Positions 1 through 11,316 of a stretch of DNA of 64,000 nucleotides are shown here, in pieces. The notes under the pieces were generated by a model. The model ran no database searches. It worked only from the letters and a program-made list of their open reading frames with translations, and was not told the origin of the DNA. How positions within the stretch are numbered: the first letter of the stretch is position 1; each line of letters starts with the position of its first letter. Both the position numbers and the translations under genes were made by a program. Source of the DNA: Caecitellus pseudoparvulus (lineage: Eukaryota > Bigyra: Bicosoecida); NCBI GenBank assembly GCA_965644315.1, contig CBFFRQ010000031.1, positions 558,001 to 622,000 on the forward strand, given 5' to 3'.

Positions 1-2942
1 ACACCGACTTTGCCATGTACGGATGGCTTTGTTCAGTGCAGTTTTGTGCACCACCCGTCGGGAACTGAACAGCACCCACTTGTGCAGGAAAACCCTGCAA
101 CGATGCGCCTGTACCTGTGCTTGAACTTCCTCTGCACGTGCCTCCACGTGTCGCGAAATCTGTACTTCGCCCTTCCAAGCGTTCCAAGACCTTCGGAGCA
201 GCTCACAGCTCCACATGCCGATCGCGCGCTGCAGCTGCCATCGCCTTCCCCGGCGCTGCCCTGACCATGCGTGCCACCTCCGCACAAGCCGAGCAGCAGC
301 TGCGAATTCCCAGTGAAAATCTGCCTTTGCCACAGCACGTGCCTGGCGCTTCCTGCTTTGAGCCCAAACCCGCCACGTTTGAACGGCAAGCCTGGCCTTT
401 TGCTCAGCATGCCACAGTTGCACCCGAGCAGTGATGATCCGGAGCTTGCGCTCAGCTGAGGTGCGCTTGCGCCATCGACGAAGTGCAGTCTTGCTCCTTG
501 ACTGGTTCAAAGACAAGGACAGGCGCTGAGCACAGTGCGATCGCGTGGCAGTTGAAACTTTGGTGAGGTTCTTCAGAGCAAGAAAGGTTGCCGCCTGCAG
601 CCGCCGCGCATTCCACTTCCGCAGGGCGTCGCATGCCAGCCGCTTGGAAAGACGACGCTGCGTGTGTTGCTGCCATGAGCGCAGAAGGGGGAGCATAAGG
701 ACAGCTCTTACGTAGTGGTGATCAGCACGCCGGTCCATCAGGCGTGCCATCGCACAGGTTTGCCACGCATGCAAGGCGTCGCAGGCCAGGCGACGCCGAA
801 CTCTGTCCTCCACGTCGCTTGCAGTCCCCTCAATTTGGGCCTTTCGCGCGATCCACCGAGACTTCCACTCGGACCAAGCTTTGTACATGGTCCTTGTGTT
901 GGTTTGGCGAAGCGTGTAGCGATATGCCCCACGAAGCTTGGTCGTGTAGCGCCAAGCCTTGAACACTTCCCCCATGTGGACCTGCCGCCGCCTCTCCCTT
1001 GTCGCCGACTCCGCCTGCCGAATGGCAGTTGCGTTGGTTGCTGCGGCAACCCACACTCGAAAACAACGACGGAGTTGGTTCCGTTTCCCCATCTGCCGAA
1101 CCTGCCTTCCGTGTGCTGCCACGCGAGCCCACGTCGCGAAAATGGCGGACAGCAGCCGTGCGTCCCACAATGCTGTGGCGCGAAGGAGGCAAAACAAGCT
1201 GTGCACAGGGGCAAGCTTGGGCTGAATGCGATCCAACACAGCCACTCTCAGTCTGTTCACGCGCTGGGCCAAAGGAAGCGCACGGTGAGCCCTCCTCAGC
1301 GCCTCGGCCTGCGCCTCCTCAGCGAGCTGCGTCGCTCGCTGTATAGAAGCTGCCGCTGCGGAGCTGAGCGGGGCTGGGGGTGGGGATGCCTGCACAGTCC
1401 GGGCAATGGTAGATGCAGAAAGAGAAAACGAAGACCCCAAAGACGCAGCTGCAAAGCCTTCCTCTGCAACGCCACTGTCGCTATCAGAACTGTCACCATG
1501 CGGCGGCGTGCCAAGCCCAGCGCCCGTCGGCTCTCGCCCACGCCACGAATCTATCTGCCATGCGCGCACACTTGCACGGGTCGTGGATCCCCCCTGTACT
1601 ACCAAGGCGGGCGCCATCCACTTGGAGGGCCCAGTAGAAGCCACCTGTGGAGCGGCCTGCAGCTGGCCTGATCGCAGCGCGGCGGGCTCCAGGGCAACCC
1701 TCGGCCAAAATCCTAGCACTGGCGGCTGTGCAGTCGCACGCCGCAGGGATGCCACGGAGTCGCTGAGCCCGTGGTGGGACAGGTGCCGGTTAGGCAGGGC
1801 ATGGATGATCCACCTGCCCAAGGCGCGCACCTGCGCGGGGTGCACCAGGGGCGCAGGCTGAGCTGCGGCCAGAGCCTGCCGAAAGCCGCGCAGCGTCCTT
1901 GCCAAGAGAAGGCGGCGGTGAGATGACACCGCCAGCGACATTGCCAGGCGCTGCGCTTTGCGCGTGCGCGTGAAAGACGCCCAGGCTGTCCACACGATGT
2001 CGAGTAACTGGTGCCTTGCCTGGCCTGCCTTGGTGCTGAGCAGCAGGAGAGTGCGAAAGCCACGATGGCGTGGCGGTGGGGGGGGTGCCGCGGCAGACAG
2101 CTGCATGGTGTGCGACTTGGCCGTTCGGAAGCTGTGTCCGCTGCCGCTTGCGTCCGACTGGCTAGGAAAGCCTCCCTGCCGCTCTGCCAGAGCTGCCCGC
2201 AGCCCTGGGGACAAAGCCAAGTCCGTGAGAGCCAACCCTCTGCCCCTTGTGGAAGCGCCATCCGTAAATAATGTAGCCGGCGAGGAGGGGGGGGCATGGG
2301 GGGTATGCCACTGTCGGGAAGGCGTGTGAAAGGCGGCATGGCCCGCAGCAGTCGGGGCTGGAGTTTGTGAGCTTGTGCTGTCACCATCGGATGATACCCT
2401 GCCCCAAGTCAGGGTTTTCTTGCTGCTTCTAGCAGCTGAGGTGAGTGATGCAACCGAAGCTGCGAAATTGGGGCGCCGCGAGGCTGCCCTGGCTGAAGCA
2501 GAGCCAGCCAAGCGTTGATGTGCAGAAGACGGCTGCCGCGGCACAGGCCCTGCCGGCTGGTGCAAAGCTGGGGCACTCGGTGATGCAAAGTCTGTGACGG
2601 AATCCTTGGCGATCTGCGCAGGCCCGTGGCGTGCGTGAGTGCACAGTTGGCGGCTGAGCCCGGGTGTGAAACTCCGCAGGAGCGCACCTCCAACTCGCAG
2701 TCCAACTTTGCCCACCAGCTTTCGTGCGGGTGCGTCGCGATGCGCAATAATGATCTGTACACTTTATCAACATCTGGCACATCCGGCAAATTCTCAGAGA
2801 CGCAGACTGAGAAGGCGGCCAACACCTGCCCAAGCTGCACTGGCTGTGACCCAGCCTCCTCCTCGGCACGCTGCAGAACCAGGCTCAAGAACTCCAGCTC
2901 TGCGTCACCCACCACAGGGCCCCTGCCAAGACTACTCGCCAT
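1..2942 (-). CDS. SFI1-like centrin-binding repeat protein (3' end beyond window)
   Basis: Two exons are inferred: 2942-2688 and 2613-1. A 74-nt intron (GTGCGC...CGCAG, phase 0) joins two different frames, and the second exon has no in-frame Met at its start. Exon 2 is open for all 871 codons to the window edge, so at least 956 residues are encoded. The first ~280 residues are a predicted folded segment followed by Ser/Pro/Ala-rich linker. From about residue 290, and densely from 570 on, the protein consists of short Arg/Lys-rich helices with a Trp at near-regular spacing, for example LLSAIFATWARV, MGEVFKAWRYTT and ACDALRKWNARR. That pattern is the hallmark of SFI1-type repeats, each of which binds one centrin in centrosome, basal body or spindle-pole fibres. 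Start chosen: ATG at 2942 (MASSLGRG); an upstream Met at 3038 is possible. Divergent from CCT7. Family assignment rests on the repeat pattern; other Sfi1-repeat proteins are possible. Confidence 0.82.
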
Positions 2943-3432
2943 TAGTTTCCCTGCCTGTCCCGCGGCGCATGGAGCACGCCTGCCGCTACAGCGGAGAGAC
3001 AGCAAGGCGCGCCTGCCTGCCTGGCGTGTGGTGTGCACAAGCAGCGGGCATGGACAGGTCGCCTTCCCCGATCCAGGCGTCGAAAGGGAGGGGGGTCAAA
3101 AGGGTGGTGCACACACTCTCGGATTGTTGGGCTGCAGGACTCTCATGAGCCTGCTCGTCAACTTGGCCCAGAGAGGCAAATTTACCTCCCAGCCCGAAGC
3201 TGCGCCAGACGCCTCGCAGCCCTGGCCCGTGGGGGGGGCAACCCCACGCGGATGAATCCGGTATCAAATCCACTGCAAATCACAACACCCTAAAAACACA
3301 GCCCCTGCCCAGGCATTTCCCTCCTGGACAGCGACTTTGATTGAGGCACCTGCGAGCGTTTCGCGGCAGCGTTTCATCGAGCCACCCTGGTGCTTGCTTC
3401 TCTGACTCCGCTCCCCACCAGTCAGGCCCAAG
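2943..3432. promoter_or_regulatory. Divergent intergenic region between SFI1-like gene and CCT7
   Basis: This 490-bp gap lies between two start codons pointing away from each other, so it should hold both promoters and 5' UTRs. I see no TATA box or repeated motif that stands out. Short open frames here show no family resemblance. Confidence 0.4.
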
Positions 3433-5481
3433 ATGATGAACCCAAACCTGAACATGCGCCCTGGCATCATCCTGCTCAAGGATGGCACGGATACCAGCCA
3501 GGGCAAGGGGCAGATCATCAGCAACATCAACGCCTGCCAGGCTGTTGTGGAGGCTGTCAGGACCACGTTGGGCCCCCGAGGCATGGACAAGCTGATCCAT
3601 GACGATAAGGGTGTACGTGACGAAGCAGCGTTGTCGTTTTGTGCTGAACCGCACGAAGGAGGCTGGATGCAGGGCAACGCAGGCGCCTTCACGCCGGCGC
3701 CAGCTCGGTGCAGTGCCGTTGCTACTGACGGGGACACCTCCGCACCCGCCTGGCCCACCTGCTGCGTCTCAGGTCACCATTTCAAACGATGGCGCAACAA
3801 TCATGAAGCTGTTGGACATTGTGCACCCGGCTGCCAAGACGCTCGTGGACATCGCGCGCAGCCAAGACGACGAGATTGGGGACGGCACAACGACGGTGGT
3901 GATCACGGCAGGCGAGCTGCTGAAGGCCTCCAAGCAGTTCATTGAGGACGGCGTGCACCCTCAAGTCATTATCAAGGTGAGTTTCGAGCTGCAGGTGCAC
4001 CTTGGACAGCTGCGAGTCTTGCGCCGCCGCTGCCGCTGCGCGTGGTGGAGGTGCCGTTGAGGCAGCGTTTCCTGCACTGCACGCTCTTGTCGTGAGCCTC
4101 CCCGCAGGGCCTGCGCACTGCTACGACCAAGGCAGTAGCTCGCCTGGAAGAGCTCGCCATTGGTGTTGATGGCGATGCTGTTGCTCGCCGCACTCTGCTG
4201 GAGAAGTGCGCCAAGACCTCTCTGAACTCCAAGCTCATCGCTCGGCACCAGGACTTCTTCGGGCCCATGGTGGTGGACGCCATCGAGAGCTTGGATGAGT
4301 CTTTGAACCTGTCCATGGTGGGCATCAAGAAGGTGCCAGGTGGCTCGGTGACGGAGTCCTTCCTCGTGAAGGGCGTCGCTTTCAAGCGCACCTTCTCCTA
4401 CGCTGGCTTCGAGCAGCAGCCCAAGACCTTTGCCACGCCCAAGATCCTCCTGCTGAACCTGGAGCTGGAGCTGAAGTCAGAGCGTGCAAATGCCGAGATC
4501 CGCATTGACGACCCCACGAAGTACCAGAGCATCGTGGACGCAGAGTGGGACATCATCTACGAGAAGCTGGACCGCTGTGCCAAGTCCGGCGCCAACATCA
4601 TCCTGTCCAAGCTGCCCATCGGCGACTTGGCCACGCAGTACTTCGCCGACCGCGGCCTGTTCTGTGCAGGGCGTGTGGGGGCCGCTGATATGAACCGCGT
4701 GGCTTCCGCCACTGGTGCGAAGGTGCAGACCACCGTACACGGCCTGGAGCCGGACTCGGCCGCTCTCGGCACTTGCGAGGTGTTCGAGGAGAAGCAGGTG
4801 GGAGCGGAGCGCTACAACCTGTTCACAGGTTGCCCCCACGCCAAGACTGCCACCATGGTGCTGCGTGGCGGCGCCAGGGAGTTCATTGACGAGACAGAGC
4901 GGTCCCTGCATGACTCCCTCATGATCGTGAAGAACTGCGTCAAGTCCACCCGCGTCGTGGCAGGTGGCGGTGCCATTGAGATGGAGCTGTCTCGCTTCCT
5001 GCTGGAGCACTCCCTCACCATCCCCGGCAAGCAGCAGATGATCATTGGCGCCTTCGCCAAGGCGTTGGAAGTGACCCCCCGCCAGCTGGCTGACAACGCT
5101 GGCTTTGACGCCACAGACATCGTGACAAGCCTGCGACAGAAGCATGCTGAGGGCGGTGCTGATGGCCTTTGGTACGGGGTGGACATTGACAAGGAGGGCA
5201 TCTGTGACACGTACGAGCGGGGCGTGTGGGAGCCAGTGACTTCCAAGATCAACTCCCTCTCTTCCGCCTGCGAGGCTGCATGCCTCATTTTGTCAGTGGA
5301 TGAGACGATTCGCAACCCAAAGTCTCAGGGCGCGCCAGGTGGCCCTGGCGGGCCCCCGGGCATGGGCATGGGCATGGGCCGTGGCCGCCCGATGTCAGCA
5401 GCTATGGGTGGCGCCGGCATGCGGGGCATGATGGGCCGTGGACGAGGCATTCGTGCCTACCAGGGCAAAGGAGGAAAGTAG
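3433..5481 (+). CDS. CCT7: T-complex chaperonin subunit eta (CCT7)
   Basis: Three exons: 3433-3612, 3773-3976 and 4108-5481, encoding 585 residues. CCT7 is one of eight paralogous subunits of the cytosolic TRiC/CCT ring, which folds actin, tubulin and other proteins using ATP. The sequence follows the eta subunit from end to end: [11 protein letters not shown] near the N terminus, the ATP-site motif GDGTTT in exon 2, YAGFEQQPK and WYGVDI in exon 3, and a late [11 protein letters not shown]. The C-terminal tail is longer than usual and rich in Gly and Met ([11 protein letters not shown]), as fits tails that line the folding chamber. Introns are 160 nt (GTACGT) and 131 nt (GTGAGT). The first splice gives DDKG directly followed by VTISND, one residue shorter than most CCT7 proteins. 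Codons end mostly in G or C, as in highly expressed genes. STE24 begins 113 bp downstream on the same strand. Confidence 0.96.
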
Positions 5482-5594
5482 GCAATGCAGCCATGTAGCA
5501 AAACCTTGCACGTGAGTGTCTCAGCGCAAGGGCAGAAACGCTGGACAGGCCTTGCCCGTTAGCATTGGTGAGTTTCAGCTGCGTTTCCCTCACC

Positions 5595-7094
5595 ATGGAG
5601 CACCTGGACTTGCTACGCTTCGACTTGCTGCACGCGTGGCGGTACCGCCAAGCGGGTGCCCCACACGCCCCTGTTGTGGGTGAGTTTCATGGCCTCCTGT
5701 CCTCAGATGCTGCTCAGCAAGATGTGCCTGTGCCGCTGCTTGAGGTGGTGGTACTGGTGGTGCTGCTCATTGACGCATTCGAGCTGATCATGGACCTGCT
5801 GCAGCGCGGGGCCTTGTCCGCAGACAAGCCCTCCGCTGCGCTGTTGAAAGCCATCGAGCAAGTGGATGCGGCTGACGCAGAGGTGTCGGAGAAGGACGCA
5901 GGCGACGGGGCAGGCAGCCTCGCGGAGAAGGTTCGAGCGGGGTATGCCCCCGCACAAGCCTACGCGCTGGAACGCCTAAACTTTGCCATCTTCTCGCGCC
6001 TGGTAAACATGGTCTTGGGCGTTGTCACTGTTGCTGCTGGTGTCCTGCCTATGCTGTGGGATGCCGCGGGCGAAGCAGTCGACAGCTGGGCACCAGAGCA
6101 GTGGGCCTCCTCCTCCCTGGCCCAAAGCTTGTGCTTCCTGGCACTCTCCCAGCTGTGGAGCACTCTGCTGAGCGTGCCATTCTCGGTGTATCGCCAGTTT
6201 GTTATCGAGGAGGCTCATGGCTTCAACAAAATGACGCCTGCACTGTTCGCATCTGACCTCGCGAAGCAGCTCGCATTGATGGCAGTGCTGGGGCTTCCCA
6301 TCGCCGCCGTGGCCATCCTGGTCATCGAGTGGGCTGGGCAAGGCTTCCACAATTGGCTGTTTGGTGTGGTCATCGTCGTCACTGTGCTGGCCCAGGTCGT
6401 CGTGCCCACCCTCATCATGCCCCTGTTCAACAAGTTTGAGCCATTGCCAGATGGGGAGCTGAAGGAACGCATCGAGGCCCTGGCCGCTTCCCTGGGCTTC
6501 CCCCTTGCTAAGCTGTCCGTCATGGATGGCAGCTCTCGCAGTGCTCACTCCAACGCATTCTTCATCGGCTTGCCCTTCCTGCCCAAGCGCATCGTACTGT
6601 TCGACACTCTGCTGGAGCAGTCCACTGACGACGAAATCATTGCCGTGCTGGCACACGAGCTGGGTCACTGGGCCCACAATCACACCCTTGGACTGCAGGG
6701 GGTGGGTTTGTTCCTGACCTACTGGCAGCTGGCTGCCTTTGCCGCCGCCATCCACTGGCCACCCCTGTACTCCACATTCGGCTTCAGCGACCGCCCAACC
6801 ATCGTCGGGCTACTGCTGTTCATGCAGTATGCATTCCAGCCGCTGGGACCTTTGCTGAACTTTGCCCTGTCAGCACTCTCGCGGGCTGCTGAGTTTGATG
6901 CAGACGCTTTCGCGGTGCAGCAAGGCAAAGGCCAAGCCCTTCAGCGGGCGTTGGTGCGGCTGGGCCTGGAGAACAAAGCGGCCCCGCACAACCACTGGCT
7001 GTATTCCACGTACCACCACAGCCATCCCCCCATGCCTGAGCGCCTTGCAGCGCTGCAGACCCGCACGGCAGAGGCGAGCAAGCGGGATGAATGA
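5595..7094 (+). CDS. STE24: CAAX prenyl protease 1 (STE24/ZMPSTE24, M48 zinc metalloprotease)
   Basis: Single exon of 499 residues. STE24 is an ER and nuclear-envelope membrane protease that removes the last three residues of prenylated CAAX proteins. The zinc site is intact: HELGH at residues 354-358, with the third ligand Glu at 433 in EFDADAFA. Several long hydrophobic segments surround it (for example near residues 50-70, 130-150, 190-205 and 230-280), fitting the seven-helix barrel. Start chosen: ATG at 5595 in a CACCATGG context; an in-frame ATG at 5565 would add ten residues. The N-terminal loop before residue 45 is atypical. It contains a GTGAGT...TCAG pair only 27 nt long, too short to treat as an intron. 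Confidence 0.94.
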   Translation: MEHLDLLRFDLLHAWRYRQAGAPHAPVVGEFHGLLSSDAAQQDVPVPLLEVVVLVVLLIDAFELIMDLLQRGALSADKPSAALLKAIEQVDAADAEVSEKDAGDGAGSLAEKVRAGYAPAQAYALERLNFAIFSRLVNMVLGVVTVAAGVLPMLWDAAGEAVDSWAPEQWASSSLAQSLCFLALSQLWSTLLSVPFSVYRQFVIEEAHGFNKMTPALFASDLAKQLALMAVLGLPIAAVAILVIEWAGQGFHNWLFGVVIVVTVLAQVVVPTLIMPLFNKFEPLPDGELKERIEALAASLGFPLAKLSVMDGSSRSAHSNAFFIGLPFLPKRIVLFDTLLEQSTDDEIIAVLAHELGHWAHNHTLGLQGVGLFLTYWQLAAFAAAIHWPPLYSTFGFSDRPTIVGLLLFMQYAFQPLGPLLNFALSALSRAAEFDADAFAVQQGKGQALQRALVRLGLENKAAPHNHWLYSTYHHSHPPMPERLAALQTRTAEASKRDE

Positions 7095-7350
7095 ACGAAG
7101 TCACCTCCCCGCCGGCCACAGTGGCTTCAAGTCTGGGCTCTGACCACCGCAGGGGCGCTGCCGAAGCCGGGGGAATCCGTACCCGCCCAGCATTCGACTG
7201 ACGCAAGCAAAACAGAAAACGCACGCCATTTCGGAAGAATTCCGGAAACATTCCGCACGCCAACTGTCAACGCTTCGTCCTGCGCCGGGGTGCACGCCGG
7301 CGTGCACTGGCGTTGCCGGCCTGCTGCACTGCACCTGCACGCCGTGCACA
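7095..7350. other. Intergenic gap, STE24 to transporter
   Basis: 256 bp holding the STE24 3' UTR and the transporter promoter/5' UTR. No motif or small gene is evident. Confidence 0.5.
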
Positions 7351-9343
7351 ATGAAGGTGCCCAAGTCAGTTGTGGTGGTCCTCACCACGCTGACCTTCCT
7401 CTTCACGTCATCTTCGGAAGTGCTTCTGGTGAAGACCCTCAACAACTCGTTTGGTGTGCGTGCCGGGGATGGGGGCAGCTGAGCGGCGCCATCTCTGGCC
7501 AAGTGGCGTGCCCATGCCTCACCATGCCACGTCCTCGCCGGCCTTGCAGGTGTACCTCACATTCTTCACGGGCATCCTCCTCAACTCGTACTGGATGATC
7601 CAGCTGCCCATGCTGTACATGTACCTGCGGAACATCGCGTCCGAAAAGCAACCTTCCCCCATTTCACGTGCTGAGCTAAAGGCGTACCTTGGCATCGGGC
7701 TGATCGGCTGTGTTGACACGGCAGGGCGAGCGTTCAGTCTGAATGCCTTGCCGGGCAGCCTCTTCGTCATCTTTGCGAGCTCAGACCTACTCTTCAACTC
7801 CGCTTTTTCATACTACTTTCTTGGCAAGCGCTTCACGTGGTGCGTGCGGGGGAGGCCCGTGTCTTTTCTTGCCTTGCCAGCTCACCCACATGCTCGCTTG
7901 TCCTCCCACCTCTGCAGGTGGCACATCGCCGGCGTGCTGACAGCATGCGGTGGCATTTCGGTCGTCGCTGCGGACTCTGGGGACTCTGGCTCGAGCGACT
8001 GCACTCCCGAGGGGGGGTGCCTGGACGACTACGCCCCGGGCATCATCGCAGCCCTCATCAGCGGGCTGGCCAATGCTGGAAAAATGGTGCTCGCCCATGG
8101 GATTCTGCGGTCTGGTCAGAAGAGCAACGTGCGTGTGCAGGTGGCGGAGATCAGCATCTTCAACTGCTTCATTTCGTTCCTGGTCCTGTGGATTCCCCTG
8201 CTGGCCACTGGAGAGCAGAGTGAGTACGGTAAGCAGCTCTCAGGGGAAGGCCAGAGCGAGATGATGCAAAACTTGTTCATCCTCGTCTGTGTTGGCCTGG
8301 CTGTGGGCAAGATGCTGGACCGTGCCAGCAAGTACGACATGGTGAAGCTGAAGGGCTCGTTGTATGGCAGCATGGTGGACAGCATCAAGAAGATTTTGAC
8401 GGCAGTCATCGCCATCTTTGCGTTTGGCGAGCAGTGGTCGTGGTCCCGCGGGGTCGCCCTTGCTGCGGTCTTCACCGCCATGGGCCTGTACAGCTACGGC
8501 AGCTATGTCAAGGTCAAGGCTGCCAAGGCCAAGCTGAGGGAGCTGGCTGCAGCGCAGGCGGCCGAGGAAGAAGATATCGAGGAGGGAGCAGGGGTCATGA
8601 TTGCAGACGACGGACAGCTCAGCCTGGAGCACGGCGCGGGTGGGGATGACCAGACTGTGTTGGGGAAGGGCGGCAAGGACCTGTCGGGGAGCGGGCCAGT
8701 CACCGGGACCTCGGACGGCGCAGATGCGAAGGTAGCAGCCCTCACATTGCACCATCGACACGGCAGGCACACACCCGGCGCTGGTGGCGCGACACCTGGA
8801 GCAGCCAGCTCTCCTGGGCGCCCCGGCCGCACGCCGTCCGCTGCCGAGCTCTCCTTGGGCGACGGCGGCTCGTACGTGGACGACGACGATGCCTTGACGG
8901 AGACAAGCAGCCTGCTCAGCGGACAGCCAGGGAAGCAGCCGCACCGCAGCACTGGCTCACTGCGCAGCCGGGGCAGCTCTCGAGCAGGGGCGCACTCTGC
9001 ACGCCCGGGCACGTACGGTGCGGAGGAGGACATGATCGACGACGAGGAGGAGGCATCGCGGGAAATCGCCGCTGTGTTGGGGGACAGCATGTGGTACACC
9101 CCGCGCAATTCTGTCACCAAGGGCCTTGGCTCGTGGTGGGGTGTTGCGGCCGCAGCTCCCCCACGCCCGCCCGCGGCACAAACGGGCTCCTCGACGCCAG
9201 CCGCCGTGCGAGCTGCTGAGGCTGCAGATGATGCCCCCAGCCTGGAGTTGCCGAACGCTCAGTCTGTGCGCCACCTGGTCCCGAGCCGCCGATCGCCTGC
9301 ACCGGGGCAGGACCCGGTGGAGGACGCCCCTAAGGAAGAGTAG
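7351..9343 (+). CDS. Ten-TM drug/metabolite-superfamily transporter with long cytosolic tail
   Basis: Three exons: 7351-7455, 7550-7839 and 7918-9343, encoding 606 residues. About ten hydrophobic helices fill residues 1-330, beginning with VVVVLTTLTFLF and ending with GVALAAVFTAMGLYSYGSYV, in the layout of EamA/SLC35/CRT-like carriers. The helix-4 region (LPGSLFVIFASSDLLFNS) and the following FLGKRFT loop recall that superfamily. Substrate is not readable; a nucleotide sugar, amino acid or peptide carrier is possible. Residues ~330-606 form a Gly/Ser/Ala/acidic low-complexity tail with no recognised domain. Both introns start GTGCGT. The second is 78 nt, a multiple of three, and carries no stop, so a single-frame reading would wrongly include it. 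Its exact donor is uncertain: GTGCGT at 7840 or GTGGTG at 7837. The gene ends 53 bp from the convergent POC1 stop. Confidence 0.8.
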
Positions 9344-9396
9344 CCGCTGCCAGAGCCACCTGCAGCAGACAATGTATTACATGGACAACGTGGAGT

Positions 9397-10978
9397 TCAC
9401 TCCCCTGTCTCGGCAGGGCTTGCCAGCGTTGCTACCCGTGCCTCTGTCAGGCTGAGGCGCTGATCGAACGCCTGCATGGTCTCCTGGATCTGAGACAACT
9501 GGCCTACGATTTGCTGCAAGGCTGTGTGCACCACAGCCATTTGATCTGCCGGCACCGCTGGCGCAGAAGCTGAGGCAGCCGCTGCAGCCGGGCTTTGACC
9601 CGGGGAGGGGGGCTGCTGGGCAGGCGCCGCTGCTGGGGCGGCCGTCGCAGCCTGTGGAGCCGCGTGCTGGGGCTGGGAAGGCTGTGGGGCAGGGGGTGCC
9701 TGGGAGGGACTTGGCTTGGGTGGTGCAGCTGAGCCAGCACCGGCCGCGGGGTCTGCCACGGCAGCAGACTGGCGTGGCACTGCAGCTTGGCTGGGGGCTG
9801 GGGCCAGGGCCGGTTTGGAGTCCACCGGCGGGTGAAAGTTGGTGTCCCACACCATCACAACACCCTCCTCCCCCCCAGAAGCCAAAGTGCTGCCGTCCAC
9901 AGAGAAGGAGACGCTGTGCACTGCCGCCCTGTGCCCCCGCAGGGTGTACAGCAGGTGTCCTTGGCGCAGGTCCCACACCTTGACACACCCGTCGTCACCG
10001 CCACTGATGAGGTAGTTACCCGACGGGTGGAACGCCACGTCGTTGACAGCTCCTGTGTGGGCAGGGTAGTGCTGGATGAGCACCTCACTGCCCGCCCGAG
10101 TGTCAAAGAGCTTCACAGTGCAGTCGGCTGAGCAGGAGGCGAGGCAGGAGCCATCTGGGTGCCACTCCACCGCGTGCACGAGAGAGGAGTGGTCCGTGAA
10201 CGTGTGCAAACAACTGCGGGATTCCACGTCCCACAGCTTCACAGTCTTGTCGTCAGACCCTGACGCAATTTGAGCCGCATCAGCACGCAACCGCGCACAG
10301 CGCACCCAGTTCCGGTGCCCGGCGTACGTGCACTGGAAACGGCGGGAAGGCAGAGACCACAGTTTCATGGTCTTGTCATCCGAGGCAGTCAGCAGGTGCG
10401 ATGAGTTCCATGAAAAATCCACGCTGCGCACCGCCCCTGCGTGACCCTTCAGCACGCTGTTGTTGGCCCGTACGCTGGGAGTCCACAGGCGCACCGTGCG
10501 GTCCTTGCTGGCCGACGCAAGAACTGACCCATCTGGCGAGAATGCCACATCCAGCACAGATCCCTGAAAAGGGCAGAGTGGACACGTGCAGCTGCTGAGG
10601 CAGTGAGGCCGCCTGCGGTCGGCACTCCGCATGGCGTTTCGCCCACAAAACCTGCCGTTACCGCCGCACCCATCCCAGCAAGCGTTGGCGGCAGCCCTCG
10701 CACGCAGCGGCAAATACACACCTTGTGGCCACCAAACCGAAACGCTCGCATGCTATCGGTAAAGTTCCAGATCATAACGACTCCATCCGCGCCGCCAGAG
10801 GCCAGCTGCTTGCCGTTGTGGTTGTACGAGGAAGCCAAAACGCTGTCTCGGTGCCCTCGAAAGGTCCTGCGAACCCCAACAACAATGCCAATGGCTTGCC
10901 ACTGCAGGGCTTCTGGATCTGCGCTGATACGCACCTTGCCAGTGCTGGGTCCTTGGGGTCGATTGTCGCGCTTGCCAT
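9397..10978 (-). CDS. POC1: POC1 centriolar WD40-repeat protein
   Basis: Three exons: 10978-10935, 10866-10722 and 10563-9397, encoding 451 residues. POC1 sits in centrioles and basal bodies and stabilises triplet microtubules. Seven WD40 repeats cover residues ~15-308; each begins with a recognisable GH or AH pair (GHRDSV, GHKGSV, GHAGAV, GHRNWV, DHSSLV, AHTGAV, GHRAAV) and most end in a W-D like pair. The protein opens MASATIDPKDPALARTFRGH, close to other POC1 N termini, which supports the 68-nt first intron (GTGCGT). A Pro/Ala/Gln linker leads to a short C-terminal coiled coil (IVGQLSQIQETMQAFDQRL), the expected POC1 tail. The second intron is 158 nt (GTGTGT). Divergent from the HtrA gene. 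Confidence 0.94.
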
Positions 10979-11316
10979 GGTGGTGGTTGGAGGCGCTGCT
11001 GTGGGGCAAGATGGCGCTCCGCTCCTCGCTGTCCAGGGCACGCACTCAGCACAGGAAGTCAAGGCAAAACAAACGCATTCTTTGGTGCGCAGCGCAAGGT
11101 TTGATTGTGGGGGGACGAGGCGAAGTGATTTGCATGTTTGAGGGGAGTGCGTGAGTCCCGGTACGCGTCCTCGATTTACTCTGAGCATCATGACGCCCTA
11201 CTTGCCTCACATTGGTTCCATGCTTTGCAAGGTTCCTCGTGTCAAAACTCGTAAGAAATTGACTCCCACAGTTGCGCCATGCTATCCCCAGCACCCTTCA
11301 AGCCTTGGCACCCATA
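10979..11316. promoter_or_regulatory. Divergent intergenic region between POC1 and HtrA-type protease
   Basis: This 338-bp gap separates two start codons in opposite directions, so both promoters probably lie here. No clear core-promoter motif is visible, and the open frames inside it do not resemble known proteins. Confidence 0.4.

Noticed and set aside
715-1671. 318-codon plus-strand open frame
   Set aside because: It lies wholly antisense to the SFI1-like repeats, has no family resemblance and shows Arg/Pro/Cys-rich composition typical of a shadow frame.
5680-5706. 27-nt GTGAGT...TCAG intron in STE24
   Set aside because: Too short for spliceosomal removal and the reading frame is open through it, although the local N-terminal sequence is unusual.
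11272-11316. Upstream extension of the HtrA-type protease
   Set aside because: The frame begins with TTG, not ATG; the ATG at 11317 begins a convincing presequence.
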